DNA of 33,068 nt from Candidatus Kaiserbacteria bacterium (GCA_002401495.1 NVTG01000019.1:1-33068); one strand, 5' to 3'. Positions 16,575-25,038 are shown, counted from the first letter of the stretch. The notes: generated from the sequence alone by a model not told the origin. Numbers and translations are program-made.

Positions 16575-16928
16575 ATGTTGTTTAAACCAGGTAAAAAGAT
16601 ATGGATTTTATTACTTCTGATAGTTTTTGTAGTATTTGCAAATGGAACCTGGAGTGTTTATCAAAAATCTTCTTTTGCAAAAGAAAACCGGGAATTAGCA
16701 CAAAATGAACTTGAAGAACTAAAAGTGCGCGAAGTAGCCCTTAGAGAAGAATTATCTAGACTTGAAACAAAAAGAGGATTGGAAGAAGAAGTACGGCAAA
16801 AGTTTGATGTAGGTCTAGAAGGAGAGAAAATGATAGTTTTAATTGATGCTCCCGAGAAGAAAAAATTAATTGAGTTAAGAGAATATACTAAGTGGGAGAA
16901 GATTGTACGCATGTTGGGTTTTAAATAA
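16575..16928 (+). CDS. FtsB/DivIC-like septum formation initiator
   Basis: 117 residues: a short cytoplasmic basic stretch (LFKPGKK), one transmembrane helix (about 9-26), a coiled coil of leucine-rich heptads (about 35-75, ENRELAQNELEELKVREVAL) and a short globular tail with EEEVRQKFDVGLEGEKMIV. The REKFGVxxPGE-like end is typical of FtsB/DivIC. Such proteins join the divisome and link FtsQ and FtsL to septal peptidoglycan synthesis. A TACAAT box lies 8 bases before the ATG. The CYTH gene follows after 18 bases but has its own promoter box. Confidence 0.82.
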   Translation: MLFKPGKKIWILLLLIVFVVFANGTWSVYQKSSFAKENRELAQNELEELKVREVALREELSRLETKRGLEEEVRQKFDVGLEGEKMIVLIDAPEKKKLIELREYTKWEKIVRMLGFK

Positions 16929-16946
16929 GAGGTATACTTAGAGACT

Positions 16947-17468
16947 ATGATTGAATTAGAATTAACTTATCTAGCAAAAGAGCTGCCAAAAGATCTTTTC
17001 GATTCTCCATCAAAGAAAATTGTTGATTTGTATGTGGAAAATGGCATGGAGCATTCCGACTTAAGAATTAGGCGTAATGGAGACGAATATGAACTTACTC
17101 GTAAAAGACCAACAGAAGAAGGAGATGCTTCGAAGCAAGTTGAAACAACTATTCCCATAAGCGACGTTGAGTTTGAGAGCTTTTCTGGGACACGATCAAA
17201 GGTAGTCAGTAAGACTCGCTACTATTACGAATATGGCGGAACTGTTGCCGAGTTCGATATATTCGAAAACGCAATGGAGGGGTTAGTAGTTATTGATTTT
17301 GAATTTAATTCTGAGCTAGAGAAAGATGAGTTCGCAATGCCGGCTTTTTGCTTAGCTGATGTAACACAAGAAAAGTTTATTGCAGGAGGCATGGTTGCCG
17401 GGAAGGGATACGGGGACCTTGAGGAAGATTTGAACAGATTTGGGTATAAGAGAATTGATTTGCCCTAG
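16947..17468 (+). CDS. CYTH-domain protein (class IV adenylate cyclase / thiamine triphosphatase-like)
   Basis: 173 residues. The N-terminus IELELTYLAK matches the CYTH ExExK signature except that the Lys is Thr. LRIRRNGDEYELTRKRP supplies the basic tunnel strand, and YEYGGTVAEFDIFENAMEGLVVIDFEF fits the later Asp/Glu metal-binding strands. CYTH enzymes hydrolyse or cyclise triphosphates in a beta-tunnel with divalent metals, commonly acting on inorganic triphosphate. TATACT (16933-16938) lies 8 bases before ATG, predicting a leaderless mRNA. The substrate cannot be decided; the Lys-to-Thr change in the signature may alter activity. Confidence 0.8.
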   Translation: MIELELTYLAKELPKDLFDSPSKKIVDLYVENGMEHSDLRIRRNGDEYELTRKRPTEEGDASKQVETTIPISDVEFESFSGTRSKVVSKTRYYYEYGGTVAEFDIFENAMEGLVVIDFEFNSELEKDEFAMPAFCLADVTQEKFIAGGMVAGKGYGDLEEDLNRFGYKRIDLP

Positions 17469-17515
17469 TTATTTTTTTGCTATACTAACCAAGCATTAAA
17501 AATAAATATAAACAT

Positions 17516-17755
17516 ATGGATAATAAAGAAGTAACAATTTACAGCACACCAACATGTCACTTTTGCCAGCAAGCAAAAGAGTTTTTCACTGAAAATAATG
17601 TTGAATACACAGAGCACAACGTAGCAGAAGACGCAGAAAAGCGTGCAGAGATGATTGAGAAAAGCGGCCAAATGGGAGTGCCTGTTATCTTCGTTGGAGA
17701 TGAAATGGCAATAGGGTTTGATGAAGACAGACTAAGAACACTACTAGAATTGTAA
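17516..17755 (+). CDS. Glutaredoxin-family protein
   Basis: 79 residues, a single thioredoxin fold. The active site is CHFC near residues 12-15 (STPTCHFCQQAKEFF), with the cis-Pro loop GVPVIFVGD and a GFDEDRLRTLLEL end. The CxxC variant with His-Phe resembles NrdH/Grx-like redoxins used in CPR, which are reduced by glutathione or thioredoxin reductase. It could supply electrons to the ribonucleotide reductase or other proteins. TATACT (17481-17486) gives a leader of about 23 A-rich bases; TAAATA nearer the start is an alternative leaderless promoter. Ends in a strong terminator. Confidence 0.92.
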   Translation: MDNKEVTIYSTPTCHFCQQAKEFFTENNVEYTEHNVAEDAEKRAEMIEKSGQMGVPVIFVGDEMAIGFDEDRLRTLLEL

Positions 17756-17759
17756 AACG

Positions 17760-17786
17760 AAAAACCCGCCGAAAAGGCGGGTTTTT
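17760..17786 (+). terminator. Intrinsic terminator after glutaredoxin
   Basis: ACCCGCC / GGCGGGT stem with a GAAAA loop, flanked by A-tract and T-tract (TTTTT), starting 5 bases after the glutaredoxin stop codon. Symmetric tracts allow function in both directions. Confidence 0.92.
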
Positions 17787-17806
17787 GTGTTAGAGTACGT
17801 TTCAAC

Positions 17807-17878
17807 GCTCCCGTAGTTTAACGGATAAAACAAGTCCCTCCTAAGGACTAGATCTCGGTTCGATTCCAGGCGGGGGCA
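17807..17878 (+). tRNA. tRNA-Arg (anticodon CCT)
   Basis: Acceptor GCTCCCG pairs with CGGGGGC (one T-G). The anticodon stem AGTCC/GGACT encloses CTCCTAA, giving anticodon CCT, which reads AGG. The T-loop is TTCGATT; the T-stem CTCGG/CCAGG has one C-A mismatch. CCA is not encoded after the discriminator A. Confidence 0.93.
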
Positions 17879-17890
17879 CAAGAAATTTGA

Positions 17891-17896
17891 TATAAT
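17891..17896 (+). promoter_or_regulatory. -10 box TATAAT for the 88-residue gene and tRNA-Phe
   Basis: A consensus TATAAT six bases before ATG 17903 with no Shine-Dalgarno between; predicts a leaderless mRNA that could also carry tRNA-Phe downstream. Confidence 0.65.
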
Positions 17897-17902
17897 TTTC
17901 AA

Positions 17903-18169
17903 ATGGAAAAAGAGGAAGAAATATACAAACTTGTTAAGAGTAATAACAAAATGCTTCGTTCCTTAAAGCGTGCGGCTTTTTGGGGAAGGATTTTTAAACT
18001 TATAATTTACGCTGCCATGCTTGGTATTCCTTTGTATTTATACTTCACAATATTCCAACCTATTCTAGGAGACTTAATAGGAACGTATGAACAAATACAA
18101 ACTACGACGAACTCCATCCCTAATCTGCAAGACTTGCTTAAGGGAATTCCTGGTGTAAACTCTCAGTAG
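17903..18169 (+). CDS. Small single-pass membrane protein, function unknown
   Basis: 88 residues. A charged N-terminus (MEKEEEIYKLVKSNNKMLRSLKRA, probably a short amphipathic helix) precedes a hydrophobic helix (about 30-52, FKLIIYAAMLGIPLYLYFTIF), then a polar C-terminus (GTYEQIQTTTNSIPNLQDLLKG) that would lie outside. I do not recognise a named family, though small proteins of this design are common in Patescibacteria. The start is supported by TATAAT at exactly -12. The stop is 6 bases before tRNA-Phe, so both are probably on one transcript, cut apart by RNase P. Confidence 0.75.
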   Translation: MEKEEEIYKLVKSNNKMLRSLKRAAFWGRIFKLIIYAAMLGIPLYLYFTIFQPILGDLIGTYEQIQTTTNSIPNLQDLLKGIPGVNSQ

Positions 18170-18175
18170 TAAAAT

Positions 18176-18249
18176 GCTCGGGTAGCTCAGTTGGTTAGAG
18201 CACTTGATTGAAGCTCAAGGTGTCGGCAGTTCGAGTCTGCCCCCGAGCA
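18176..18249 (+). tRNA. tRNA-Phe (anticodon GAA)
   Basis: Acceptor GCTCGGG/CCCGAGC, D-stem GCTC/GAGC, anticodon loop TTGAAGC (anticodon GAA), T-arm GGCAG-TTCGAGT-CTGCC. Fully paired stems; CCA not encoded. It starts 6 bases after the upstream 88-residue gene. A small hairpin GTGGA-TTAG-TCCAC follows at 18258-18271 without a T-tract. Confidence 0.96.
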
Positions 18250-18284
18250 CAAAACCTGTGGATTAGTCCACCTCCCAAACATGC

Positions 18285-18319
18285 TACACTGGTAAACGGG
18301 GTGATAATTTTATTTATCA
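18285..18319 (+). promoter_or_regulatory. Promoter box and inverted repeat before the 36-residue ORF
   Basis: TACACT (18285-18290) would start transcription near 18297. Just downstream, TGATAA-TTTTAT-TTATCA (18302-18319) is a perfect 6-bp inverted repeat that could be an operator or a leader hairpin. No good -35 box or Shine-Dalgarno is seen. Confidence 0.35.
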
Positions 18320-18334
18320 TATCAACAAACCAGT

Positions 18335-18445
18335 ATGACACTAGATGGAAGCAAAGCACGAGAAATGGAGAATGAACTTTTGGGTGAGTATTCCGGCGAC
18401 GTTGCCGAAGCTTTCCGAGCCATTACATCTCTTGTAACGGAATAG
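18335..18445 (+). CDS. 36-residue acidic micro-ORF
   Basis: Frame begins MTLDGSKAREMENELL and ends ITSLVTE; 36 residues, mostly helical and acidic, with no membrane segment. It lies alone between tRNA-Phe and a terminator, with a TACACT box and hairpin upstream. The codon pattern (GAA, GCC, CTT, ACA mix) is protein-like, and the unit promoter-ORF-terminator is self-contained. I know no homologue. It could be a real small protein or part of a short non-coding RNA. Confidence 0.45.
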   Translation: MTLDGSKAREMENELLGEYSGDVAEAFRAITSLVTE

Positions 18446-18466
18446 GGAAGACATTTTCTGGGGAAG

Positions 18467-18490
18467 AACGGCTTTATAGGCCGTTTTTTT
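18467..18490 (+). terminator. Intrinsic terminator after the 36-residue ORF
   Basis: AACGGC / GCCGTT stem, 7-base loop TTTATAG, then an uninterrupted T-tract of seven from 18484. It closes the small transcription unit that starts near 18297. Confidence 0.88.
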
Positions 18491-18519
18491 CATTTTCTCC
18501 TTGCAAATATGCACCTACT

Positions 18520-18804
18520 ATGAAAAACTTTACCTACATGGACAGAAACACGTTCCAAAAAATTCACGAAATTATTGAAAAATCAGATCTCTCTCTTGAG
18601 GAAAAGATGGATTTCACAGAATTATTTGCTCAAACAAAAGAAAGTGCACTAAGGCCAGTACTTAATCTCCTAGAAAAAGACCCCTCATGGGTTGAGAGAC
18701 TTTATACTAACTACAAGATTAAAGAAGAAGCACTAGTTACAGGAAATATGGAAGCTTGGCATGATGCCATCCAAAAAGAGAAAGAGGAACTAGAAAAAGT
18801 TTAA
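18520..18804 (+). CDS. Small soluble helical protein, function unknown
   Basis: 94 residues, rich in Glu and Lys, predicted almost wholly helical, no membrane segment or Cys. Phrases such as FQKIHEIIEKSDLSLEEKMD and EAWHDAIQKEKEELEKV suggest a helical bundle or coiled coil. A second ATG (18538) is a possible start, but ATG 18520 has TATGCA six bases upstream. Its TAA stop shares the palindrome TTAA with the stop of the convergent hsp20 gene. Not recognised as a named family. Confidence 0.7.
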   Translation: MKNFTYMDRNTFQKIHEIIEKSDLSLEEKMDFTELFAQTKESALRPVLNLLEKDPSWVERLYTNYKIKEEALVTGNMEAWHDAIQKEKEELEKV

Positions 18805-19298
18805 CGAGCCTTAACTTTTAGTTTAGTCTTTCGTTCCTTATTTATCTTAGGTAATCGGATAATTAAAATACCGTGAGTAGTACTGGCATCAGCCGAGTCA
18901 ACATCAACTTCCTCAGGAAGTAGAATAGTTCGTGCAAATGATCCCCAATATAATTCTTTATAGAAATAGTTTTCTCCTTCGACTTCTCGATGTTCTTCAC
19001 GGTTACCGCGAATTGTAATCATGTCGCGCGTCAGTGATATATCTACGCTGTTAGGGGTAACTCCGGCAATTAATGCCTTAACTACAATTTCATCCTGAGT
19101 TTGATATATATCAACTGAAAGTTCTCCTTCTTGAACCTCTTCTTCTTGTTCTTCGTGAGACTCGTGTTCTATTTCAACTTCTTGAGTACAGTCATCGTCT
19201 TCTGCAATAGCTGAAGGTGTTTCGCTTTCAAAAAGATCGTCATAGCTACTAGGAGTTATGGATCCAGTTAGTTTTTCAAAAAAAGAAGGTTTTCTCAT
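18801..19298 (-). CDS. Hsp20/alpha-crystallin small heat-shock protein
   Basis: 165 residues. Residues 1-60 are an unusual, very acidic N-terminal arm with runs of Glu and Asp. Residues about 62-155 are the alpha-crystallin domain: LSVDIYQTQDEIVVKALIAGV, VDISLTRDMITIRG and a GILIIRLPK strand. The tail is basic (KERKTKLKVKAR), with no clear C-terminal IxI motif. Small heat-shock proteins hold unfolding proteins without ATP. It is the last gene of the minus-strand operon and begins one base after the prsW-like stop; co-location with a membrane protease suggests envelope or protein-quality stress, by inference. Confidence 0.93.
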   Translation of the reverse strand: MRKPSFFEKLTGSITPSSYDDLFESETPSAIAEDDDCTQEVEIEHESHEEQEEEVQEGELSVDIYQTQDEIVVKALIAGVTPNSVDISLTRDMITIRGNREEHREVEGENYFYKELYWGSFARTILLPEEVDVDSADASTTHGILIIRLPKINKERKTKLKVKAR

Positions 19299-19299
19299 A

Positions 19300-19980
19300 T
19301 TAATAGTTTTTAATTCGTTTAACTTGCTCGAAGGAAATAAGTAACAGAATTAAGCCTAGCCATACAAAGGCAAAAACTCGGAGTAATTCGTTTCCGTCAC
19401 TCCTAAGTATAAAGAAATTAAAGGATCCATGCAAAACAATTGCAAGGACAAGACCTATGCTCACATACCAGAATTTAACTACTTTGCGCTTGTAAAATGA
19501 TAGTCCTAGAGCTAATCCAATTAGAGAAGAAGAAAGAACATGAAGTAGTGTTGCTCCTAAGAATCTAAAGTTTCCGGTAAGGATGCTTTCAACGATTCCG
19601 CTGTTTGCTATTGGGTCTATTAAAAACAATGCGTTTTCGGCTGCAGCAAAGCCCAGGGACACAGTAATTAGGTATATAAGTGCATCTATTGGCTCATTAT
19701 TAGCCTTGTGGGCGAGAACGGTGAAGTAGGCGAGTGCGAACTTCATAATTTCCTCAATGGCAGCCCAAGCTATTATCATGGGAGTTCCAGTAAGAATCAT
19801 CATTGCCATCTTTTGTAGGGGAATAACAGCTGCAACTGCCACCATTCCTACTAAGAATGCGGCAACGATAAGTTGAGTAGGTTCTGGGTGTTTCGCGTCT
19901 TCTTTGTTCCAAAACCAGACCCAAATCATTGCAGGTACGATTCCACCTATAACAGCGTATGTAACAACAGAAAGATCCAT
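19300..19980 (-). CDS. PrsW-family intramembrane metalloprotease
   Basis: 226 residues, about seven transmembrane helices. The PrsW signatures are present: AAIEEIMKFA (EExxK, catalytic Glu), FAAAENALF, LLHVLSSSLIGLALG and LHGSFNFF, supplying the putative metal-binding His residues. In Bacillus, PrsW cleaves an anti-sigma factor; in other phyla targets are unknown. TACAAT (19988-19993) lies 7 bases before the ATG, so it may be transcribed separately as a leaderless mRNA as well as from the upstream operon. Followed directly by hsp20. Confidence 0.88.
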   Translation of the reverse strand: MDLSVVTYAVIGGIVPAMIWVWFWNKEDAKHPEPTQLIVAAFLVGMVAVAAVIPLQKMAMMILTGTPMIIAWAAIEEIMKFALAYFTVLAHKANNEPIDALIYLITVSLGFAAAENALFLIDPIANSGIVESILTGNFRFLGATLLHVLSSSLIGLALGLSFYKRKVVKFWYVSIGLVLAIVLHGSFNFFILRSDGNELLRVFAFVWLGLILLLISFEQVKRIKNY

Positions 19981-19997
19981 TGGAGTTATTGTATCAC

Positions 19998-22130
19998 TTA
20001 TTTAGTAGGCCACTTTGCAACCATCAATATCTCGGTTTCCTTCTGTGGTAGGGATTGCCAGATTTCTTCAGTAACAAACGGCATAAATGGATGAAGCATC
20101 TTCAAGGAAGTTGTAAGAAGTTCGTATAATACCCATTGGCGAGATTTCTTTCCATCAGTAGTTAAAATCTCTTTACTCTCCTCAAGAACCTTATCTGCAA
20201 ACTCGTGCCATATGTAGTGATACATTTTTTCACTCGCAAGGTGATATCTGTAATTTTCTAAATCTCCAGTAACGTCTTCCACAACTTCATTTAATCGATT
20301 TAGTATTTCCTTATCGGAATCTGATAGTTCAGGTTTTTCTGACAGATCAGCGTCTAGAGTTTCTGTTAGAACAAAGCGAGTAACATTCCATAGTTTGTTA
20401 GCAAATTTCTTGTACGCACCTACTTTCTGTAGATCAAGGTTGAGATCTGTTCCTGGAGTGTTTCCAACAACAAGGCTCATACGAAGAGCATCAGTTCCAT
20501 ATTTCTCAGACACTTCAAGAGGACTTGTAACGTTACCTTTTGACTTACTCATCTTTTGGCCCTTAGAGTCTCTAACCATTCCATGTAGGTACACCTTTTT
20601 AAATGGAACTTCTCCGGTTCTGTAAAGTCCCAGCATAATCATTCTTGAAACCCAGAAGAAAATGATGTCCTTTCCAGTTTCCATAATAGAAGTAGGGTAG
20701 TAGTTTTTAAAATCATCTGAATCAGGAAATCCTGTTGTTGCTAGTGGCCATTGTCCTGAAGAGAACCAAGTGTCAAAAGTGTCTGGATCTTGTTCAACCT
20801 CTCCTCCACATTTAGTACACTCGGAAATTGTATTTTCTAAGTCTACCATTCCGTGATTACATTTAGTACAAATCTTAGCAGGAATTGGGATACCCCAGAC
20901 GATTTGGCGAGCTATAGGCCAATCCTCAATGTTTTCAAGCCAGTTTTTGAATACTCTTTCATCTCTTTCGTTAAGGAATTCAACTTCTTTTTTTGCAACA
21001 GCCTCTAACGCTTTTTCAGCAAGAGGTTTCATTTTTATAAACCACTGTTCTCGTACTTGAGGTTCTATTTCACGATTACATTTATAGCAGCAGGGAACAG
21101 CGTGCTCGTATTTTTCGTCCACTTTAACAAGTAGTCCTTTATCGTCTAGTTTTTGAACGATTTTCTCTCGGGCCTCTGTTATAGGCATTCCCTCAAACTC
21201 TTGAGCTATTGGAAGTAATTTACCTCGCCAATCTATTATCTGTTCGTAATCTAAATCGTGTCTTTTTGCAATGTCGAAGTCGATACCAGAGTGCCAAGGT
21301 GTGATGGTCATAACTCCACTCCCTATTTCTGGGTCTCCCGCTTCGTCTTTTATAATTGTTGCTGTTATTGGTCCGTTAATCCACTCTACTTCAATCTTTT
21401 GGCCGTGTTCATATTCTTTGTAGCGAGCGTCATCTGGATGCATTACAACGTACTTATCTCCAAACTTTGTTTCAGGACGCGCTGTTCCTATAACAAAAGG
21501 ACCATATTGGAAATAATAAAACTTACTGATTCTTTCCTCGTGATTTGTTTCCAAATTTGAAAGAGAAGTTTGATGTTTAGGACACCAGTTAGCAATACGA
21601 GATCCACGGTAGAGAAGTTCATCTTTTTCTAATTGGCCAAAGGTATCGTAAACAGTTTTTATAACACTCTCATCCAATGTAAAAAGTGATCGTGACCAAT
21701 CGCACGATGCGCCAAGTTCGCGTATTTGGTTTTCCATAAACGACTTATTACTCAACGTGAATTCCATGATCTCATCGTAGAGTTCCTTTGGTTCCATTTG
21801 GAAACGAGAACGACCTTCTTTTTGAAGTTTCTTTTCATACACCACTTGAGTTTCAAATCCTGCGTGGTCAGCTCCAGGTATCCACAACGCCTTTTTCCCT
21901 CGCATTCTTTCAAAACGAATCATGGTGTCTTCAATTGCAAAAACTAGTCCGTGACCAGCGTGTAATGATCCGTTAGCGTTTGGTGGTGGCATTACGATGG
22001 TAAATGGCTCCGTTCTCTCTCCTGGAAGATTGTCAGGATTAAAGTATCCGGACTCCTCCCACATTTTATAAATATTACCCTCACTTTCTTGAGGGTTGTA
22101 GGGTTGTAAAAATTTCTCTGGCACCTTCAT
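19998..22130 (-). CDS. valS: Valyl-tRNA synthetase (short form)
   Basis: 710 residues. The class I HIGH motif appears as HAGH (57-60) in PPPNANGSLHAGHG, and KMSKS is at 526-530. The editing domain and a zinc-binding insert (CCYKC, CTKCNHGM, CTKCGGE) are present, and the C-terminal anticodon domain (MLHPFMPFVTEEIWQSLP) closes the protein. E. coli ValRS has about 950 residues; the C-terminal coiled-coil tRNA-binding arm is absent here, as in other reduced genomes. It charges tRNA-Val. TACGAT lies 8 bases before the ATG. It follows glmS by 20 bases. Confidence 0.95.
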   Translation of the reverse strand: MKVPEKFLQPYNPQESEGNIYKMWEESGYFNPDNLPGERTEPFTIVMPPPNANGSLHAGHGLVFAIEDTMIRFERMRGKKALWIPGADHAGFETQVVYEKKLQKEGRSRFQMEPKELYDEIMEFTLSNKSFMENQIRELGASCDWSRSLFTLDESVIKTVYDTFGQLEKDELLYRGSRIANWCPKHQTSLSNLETNHEERISKFYYFQYGPFVIGTARPETKFGDKYVVMHPDDARYKEYEHGQKIEVEWINGPITATIIKDEAGDPEIGSGVMTITPWHSGIDFDIAKRHDLDYEQIIDWRGKLLPIAQEFEGMPITEAREKIVQKLDDKGLLVKVDEKYEHAVPCCYKCNREIEPQVREQWFIKMKPLAEKALEAVAKKEVEFLNERDERVFKNWLENIEDWPIARQIVWGIPIPAKICTKCNHGMVDLENTISECTKCGGEVEQDPDTFDTWFSSGQWPLATTGFPDSDDFKNYYPTSIMETGKDIIFFWVSRMIMLGLYRTGEVPFKKVYLHGMVRDSKGQKMSKSKGNVTSPLEVSEKYGTDALRMSLVVGNTPGTDLNLDLQKVGAYKKFANKLWNVTRFVLTETLDADLSEKPELSDSDKEILNRLNEVVEDVTGDLENYRYHLASEKMYHYIWHEFADKVLEESKEILTTDGKKSRQWVLYELLTTSLKMLHPFMPFVTEEIWQSLPQKETEILMVAKWPTK

Positions 22131-22150
22131 ATTTTGCTATCGTACCATAA

Positions 22151-23881
22151 TTACTTAACGGTTACGCTCTTTGCTAGGTTTCTCGGCATGTCAGGATTTA
22201 CTCCACGAGAAATAGCTAGATAATACGCGAGTAATTGAGTAGGAATAACTGTAGCTATTGCTTGTGCTGTCCCACAATCTGGAACACGGATCCAATAATC
22301 AAATACATCAGGGTTAGTAGGGGATATTCCAAGAATTTTAGCTCCTCTTGCCTTAAGTTCTATAGCGTTAGTTAGTGTTTGTGTATCGTCTCCTAAAACA
22401 ACACAAATTGTTCCTTTTTGATTTAGTGCAATTGGTCCGTGCTTTAACTCTCCTGCGGCGAATCCTTGTGCGTGAATATATGATACTTCTTGGATTTTAA
22501 TTGCAGCTTCAAGCGCCATTGGATACAGGGAGTTTCGTCCAATGATAAACATATTTTCCTCTTTCGAAATCTTTTTGGCAATTTTTTCGATATGCTTTGA
22601 ATATCGCGGGTTAAGCATGTCATTTATGTTTGCTCCTGTTTCTTGAAGTATTCGTCTACCGTAGCTAATTCCTGGACCGTCTGAGTACGCACAAAGGAGA
22701 AGTAATGCCATTTGGGCTGTCATTGCTTTGGTTGAGGCTACTGCTTTTTCAATACCAGTGTTTATACATATATGCTGGTCCGACATTCTTGCAATAGATG
22801 AGCTAGGAGTGTTTGTTATTGAAAGAATCTTTGCACCGTTTTTAACACCGTACTCTAAAACCTCAAGAGCGTCAGCAGTCTCGCCCGATTGAGAAATAGC
22901 AACGATGGAAGTTCCCTTTTTAATAAATCGCTCAAACACTTTCATTTCTTCAGAACGAACAACATTAATTTTTCTGTTCGCAACTTCTGCAAAAAGATAT
23001 TCCCCAAACATTGCTGCTTTGTGTGCCGTACCGCTACCTATCATGTAGGATCCCTTTTTCTTCTTCATTGAATTTACAAACTTCTCTACGACAGAGCTTT
23101 TATGATTCAGGGTGTTAAGTATTGTTTCCTTCTGTTCTATTATTTCCTTAATCATGAAATGAGGCCATCCGTCTTTTGTAGCTTGTTCTTGATCCCAGTC
23201 GACAACGATATTTCTTTTCTTAACAGGCTTTCCGGTCTCAATATTAAATACTTCAACACTCCCACCATTGATATGAGCGAGCTCACCGTCGTCTAGATAA
23301 TTAACTACATTTGTGTGTTTTAGAAATGCAGGAATGTCACTAGCCACGTACGTTTCTTTTTTACCTCTACCAATTATTAGAGGACTACCTCGGCGCACAA
23401 TCCATATTCCACTAAATCCTTCTATCATTACAACTAATGCAAACCTGCCTTCTATCATTTTAGATGCTTTACGTAGTGCACTCTTCGGATCCTTTTTTAA
23501 TAGGCTATCAATTAAGGCTGCAAGAATTTCGGAATCTGTTTCAGAAACCATTCTATATTTCTTAGGAAGTCCCTTCTTTATCTCTAAATAGTTCTCAGCG
23601 ATTCCATTATGAACTAGAGTAACTCTTCCCTGAGTGTGTGGGTGTGCGTTTTTCTTAGTAACAGCGCCGTGGGTAGCCCATCTAGTGTGTCCTATACTTG
23701 TATTTCCACTTGGAAATTTCATAGACACATCAGAAATCTTTCCAACACCTTTAATAGTTTTTTCTCCCTTAACTGCAATACCCCAAGAATCGTATCCTCT
23801 GTATTCAAGTTTTTTTAAACCTTCAAGGACTATATCTCCTGAGTTATTAGATTCTCCTGTAATTGCAAATACACCACACAT
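22151..23881 (-). CDS. glmS: Glucosamine-6-phosphate synthase (GlmS)
   Basis: 576 residues. Cys2 after the start Met is the glutamine amidotransferase nucleophile (MCGVFAITG), with HTRWATHG and HNGIAENY in the N-terminal domain. Two SIS sugar-isomerase domains follow: GSGTAHKAAMFGEYLFAEVA with ISQSGETADALEVL, and QGFAAGELKHGPIALN. It converts fructose-6-phosphate and glutamine into glucosamine-6-phosphate, the first step to UDP-GlcNAc for peptidoglycan. TATACT (23889-23894), overlapping the tsaD stop, is 7 bases before the ATG. There is no room for a glmS ribozyme in the 5-base gap after tsaD. Confidence 0.97.
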   Translation of the reverse strand: MCGVFAITGESNNSGDIVLEGLKKLEYRGYDSWGIAVKGEKTIKGVGKISDVSMKFPSGNTSIGHTRWATHGAVTKKNAHPHTQGRVTLVHNGIAENYLEIKKGLPKKYRMVSETDSEILAALIDSLLKKDPKSALRKASKMIEGRFALVVMIEGFSGIWIVRRGSPLIIGRGKKETYVASDIPAFLKHTNVVNYLDDGELAHINGGSVEVFNIETGKPVKKRNIVVDWDQEQATKDGWPHFMIKEIIEQKETILNTLNHKSSVVEKFVNSMKKKKGSYMIGSGTAHKAAMFGEYLFAEVANRKINVVRSEEMKVFERFIKKGTSIVAISQSGETADALEVLEYGVKNGAKILSITNTPSSSIARMSDQHICINTGIEKAVASTKAMTAQMALLLLCAYSDGPGISYGRRILQETGANINDMLNPRYSKHIEKIAKKISKEENMFIIGRNSLYPMALEAAIKIQEVSYIHAQGFAAGELKHGPIALNQKGTICVVLGDDTQTLTNAIELKARGAKILGISPTNPDVFDYWIRVPDCGTAQAIATVIPTQLLAYYLAISRGVNPDMPRNLAKSVTVK

Positions 23882-23886
23882 TAAAG

Positions 23887-25035
23887 TTAGTATAACTTTA
23901 AATTACCGTCTGCCACAACATTTTCTTCAATGGGAGAGTCTTTGATAGCACAAGCAAAAGCAATCATTCGTCCGTTGTCTGTTGAAAGATCGGGTGTAGG
24001 TATATAGAAGTCTACATTTTCATATTCTTTGGTAAGAGACTCTAACTTTTCTCTAATATATGAATTAGCAGCAACTCCACCACTAACTATTAAAGAGCGT
24101 ATACCATGTTCTTCAATTGCCTTTTTAGTTTTTGAAATTAAAACGTCGGTAACTGAATCTTCAAACTCTCTCGCTATTTGTTTCTTTTGCTCCTCGCTAG
24201 GTTCTCCAATTTCTTCAACTAAATTTCTAACAGCAGTTTTAAGTCCAGAAAGTGAAAAATCGTAATCATCAGAATTAATCATTGGCCTTGGAAGAGTGTA
24301 TGGATTATCCAACTCTTCTTCTCTTGCTAAAGAAGCAAGTTTTGAAATCTTAGGCCCTCCTGGGTACTGAAGTCCTAGGAGTCTAGCCGTTTTATCAAAT
24401 GCCTCACCAACCGCATCATCGCGAGTTGAGCCTATCCTTTCATATTGTAAATATTCTTTCATTAAAACTAGTTCAGTGTGTGCACCGGAAATTAGAAGAG
24501 CAAGAGAAGGAGAGTTAGGAGGAGAGATTATAAAACCTCCATCTGTTTTTTTAGCTAATGCTGCCGCAATATGGCCTTCCATATGATTCACGGGAGACAG
24601 TGGTATATCCCACGCAATAGAAAGTGCCTTAGCAAAAGTAATGCCCACCCATAGAGCAGGTTCTAATCCAGGACCTCTTGTTATAGCTATCCTATCAATT
24701 TCTGGTTTCTGAATTTCTGAAAGTAGTTTTTTCAATTCCTCATACATTTCAGGCTCCCTTTTTAGAATTTCTTTAATTTCCTCAGGACAATTAGAGGAAC
24801 CTTCCTTGTGTAAACCAGCATCTTTAAGAGTTTGTGCGAAGAGGGAAGTTAAGTTTTTTGCGTGTACTTGTTTTGCTAGAGACGGGTACACTCCACCGTA
24901 CTCTACGTGAAGCTCTGCTTGCGAGAAGAGGGTATCAGAAAGAACTTTGATCTTTGTTGATGTTTCTTCTTGTGAATATTCGATAACGGCTAAACCAGCC
25001 TCATCGAAAGATGTTTCTATGGCTAATATTCTCAT
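23887..25035 (-). CDS. tsaD: tRNA t6A37 threonylcarbamoyltransferase TsaD
   Basis: 382 residues from ATG 25035. An in-frame ATG at 25047 lies inside tRNA-Glu and is rejected. MRILAIETSFDEAG is the ASKHA-fold start; NHMEGHIAAAL carries the HxxxH iron/zinc ligands; SGLKTAVRN and VSGGVAANSYIREKL are family motifs. An insertion of about 40 charged residues (CPEEIKEILKREPEM region, near 90-130) makes it longer than the usual 340. TsaD transfers threonylcarbamoyl to A37 of ANN-decoding tRNAs, with TsaB and TsaE, not seen here. The start codon is 3 bases past the end of tRNA-Glu on the same strand. Confidence 0.95.
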   Translation of the reverse strand: MRILAIETSFDEAGLAVIEYSQEETSTKIKVLSDTLFSQAELHVEYGGVYPSLAKQVHAKNLTSLFAQTLKDAGLHKEGSSNCPEEIKEILKREPEMYEELKKLLSEIQKPEIDRIAITRGPGLEPALWVGITFAKALSIAWDIPLSPVNHMEGHIAAALAKKTDGGFIISPPNSPSLALLISGAHTELVLMKEYLQYERIGSTRDDAVGEAFDKTARLLGLQYPGGPKISKLASLAREEELDNPYTLPRPMINSDDYDFSLSGLKTAVRNLVEEIGEPSEEQKKQIAREFEDSVTDVLISKTKKAIEEHGIRSLIVSGGVAANSYIREKLESLTKEYENVDFYIPTPDLSTDNGRMIAFACAIKDSPIEENVVADGNLKLY

Positions 25036-25038
25036 TTG

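Noticed and set aside
23882..23886. glmS ribozyme upstream of glmS
   Set aside because: Only 5 bases separate glmS from tsaD, and no ribozyme-like sequence is found in the tsaD end.
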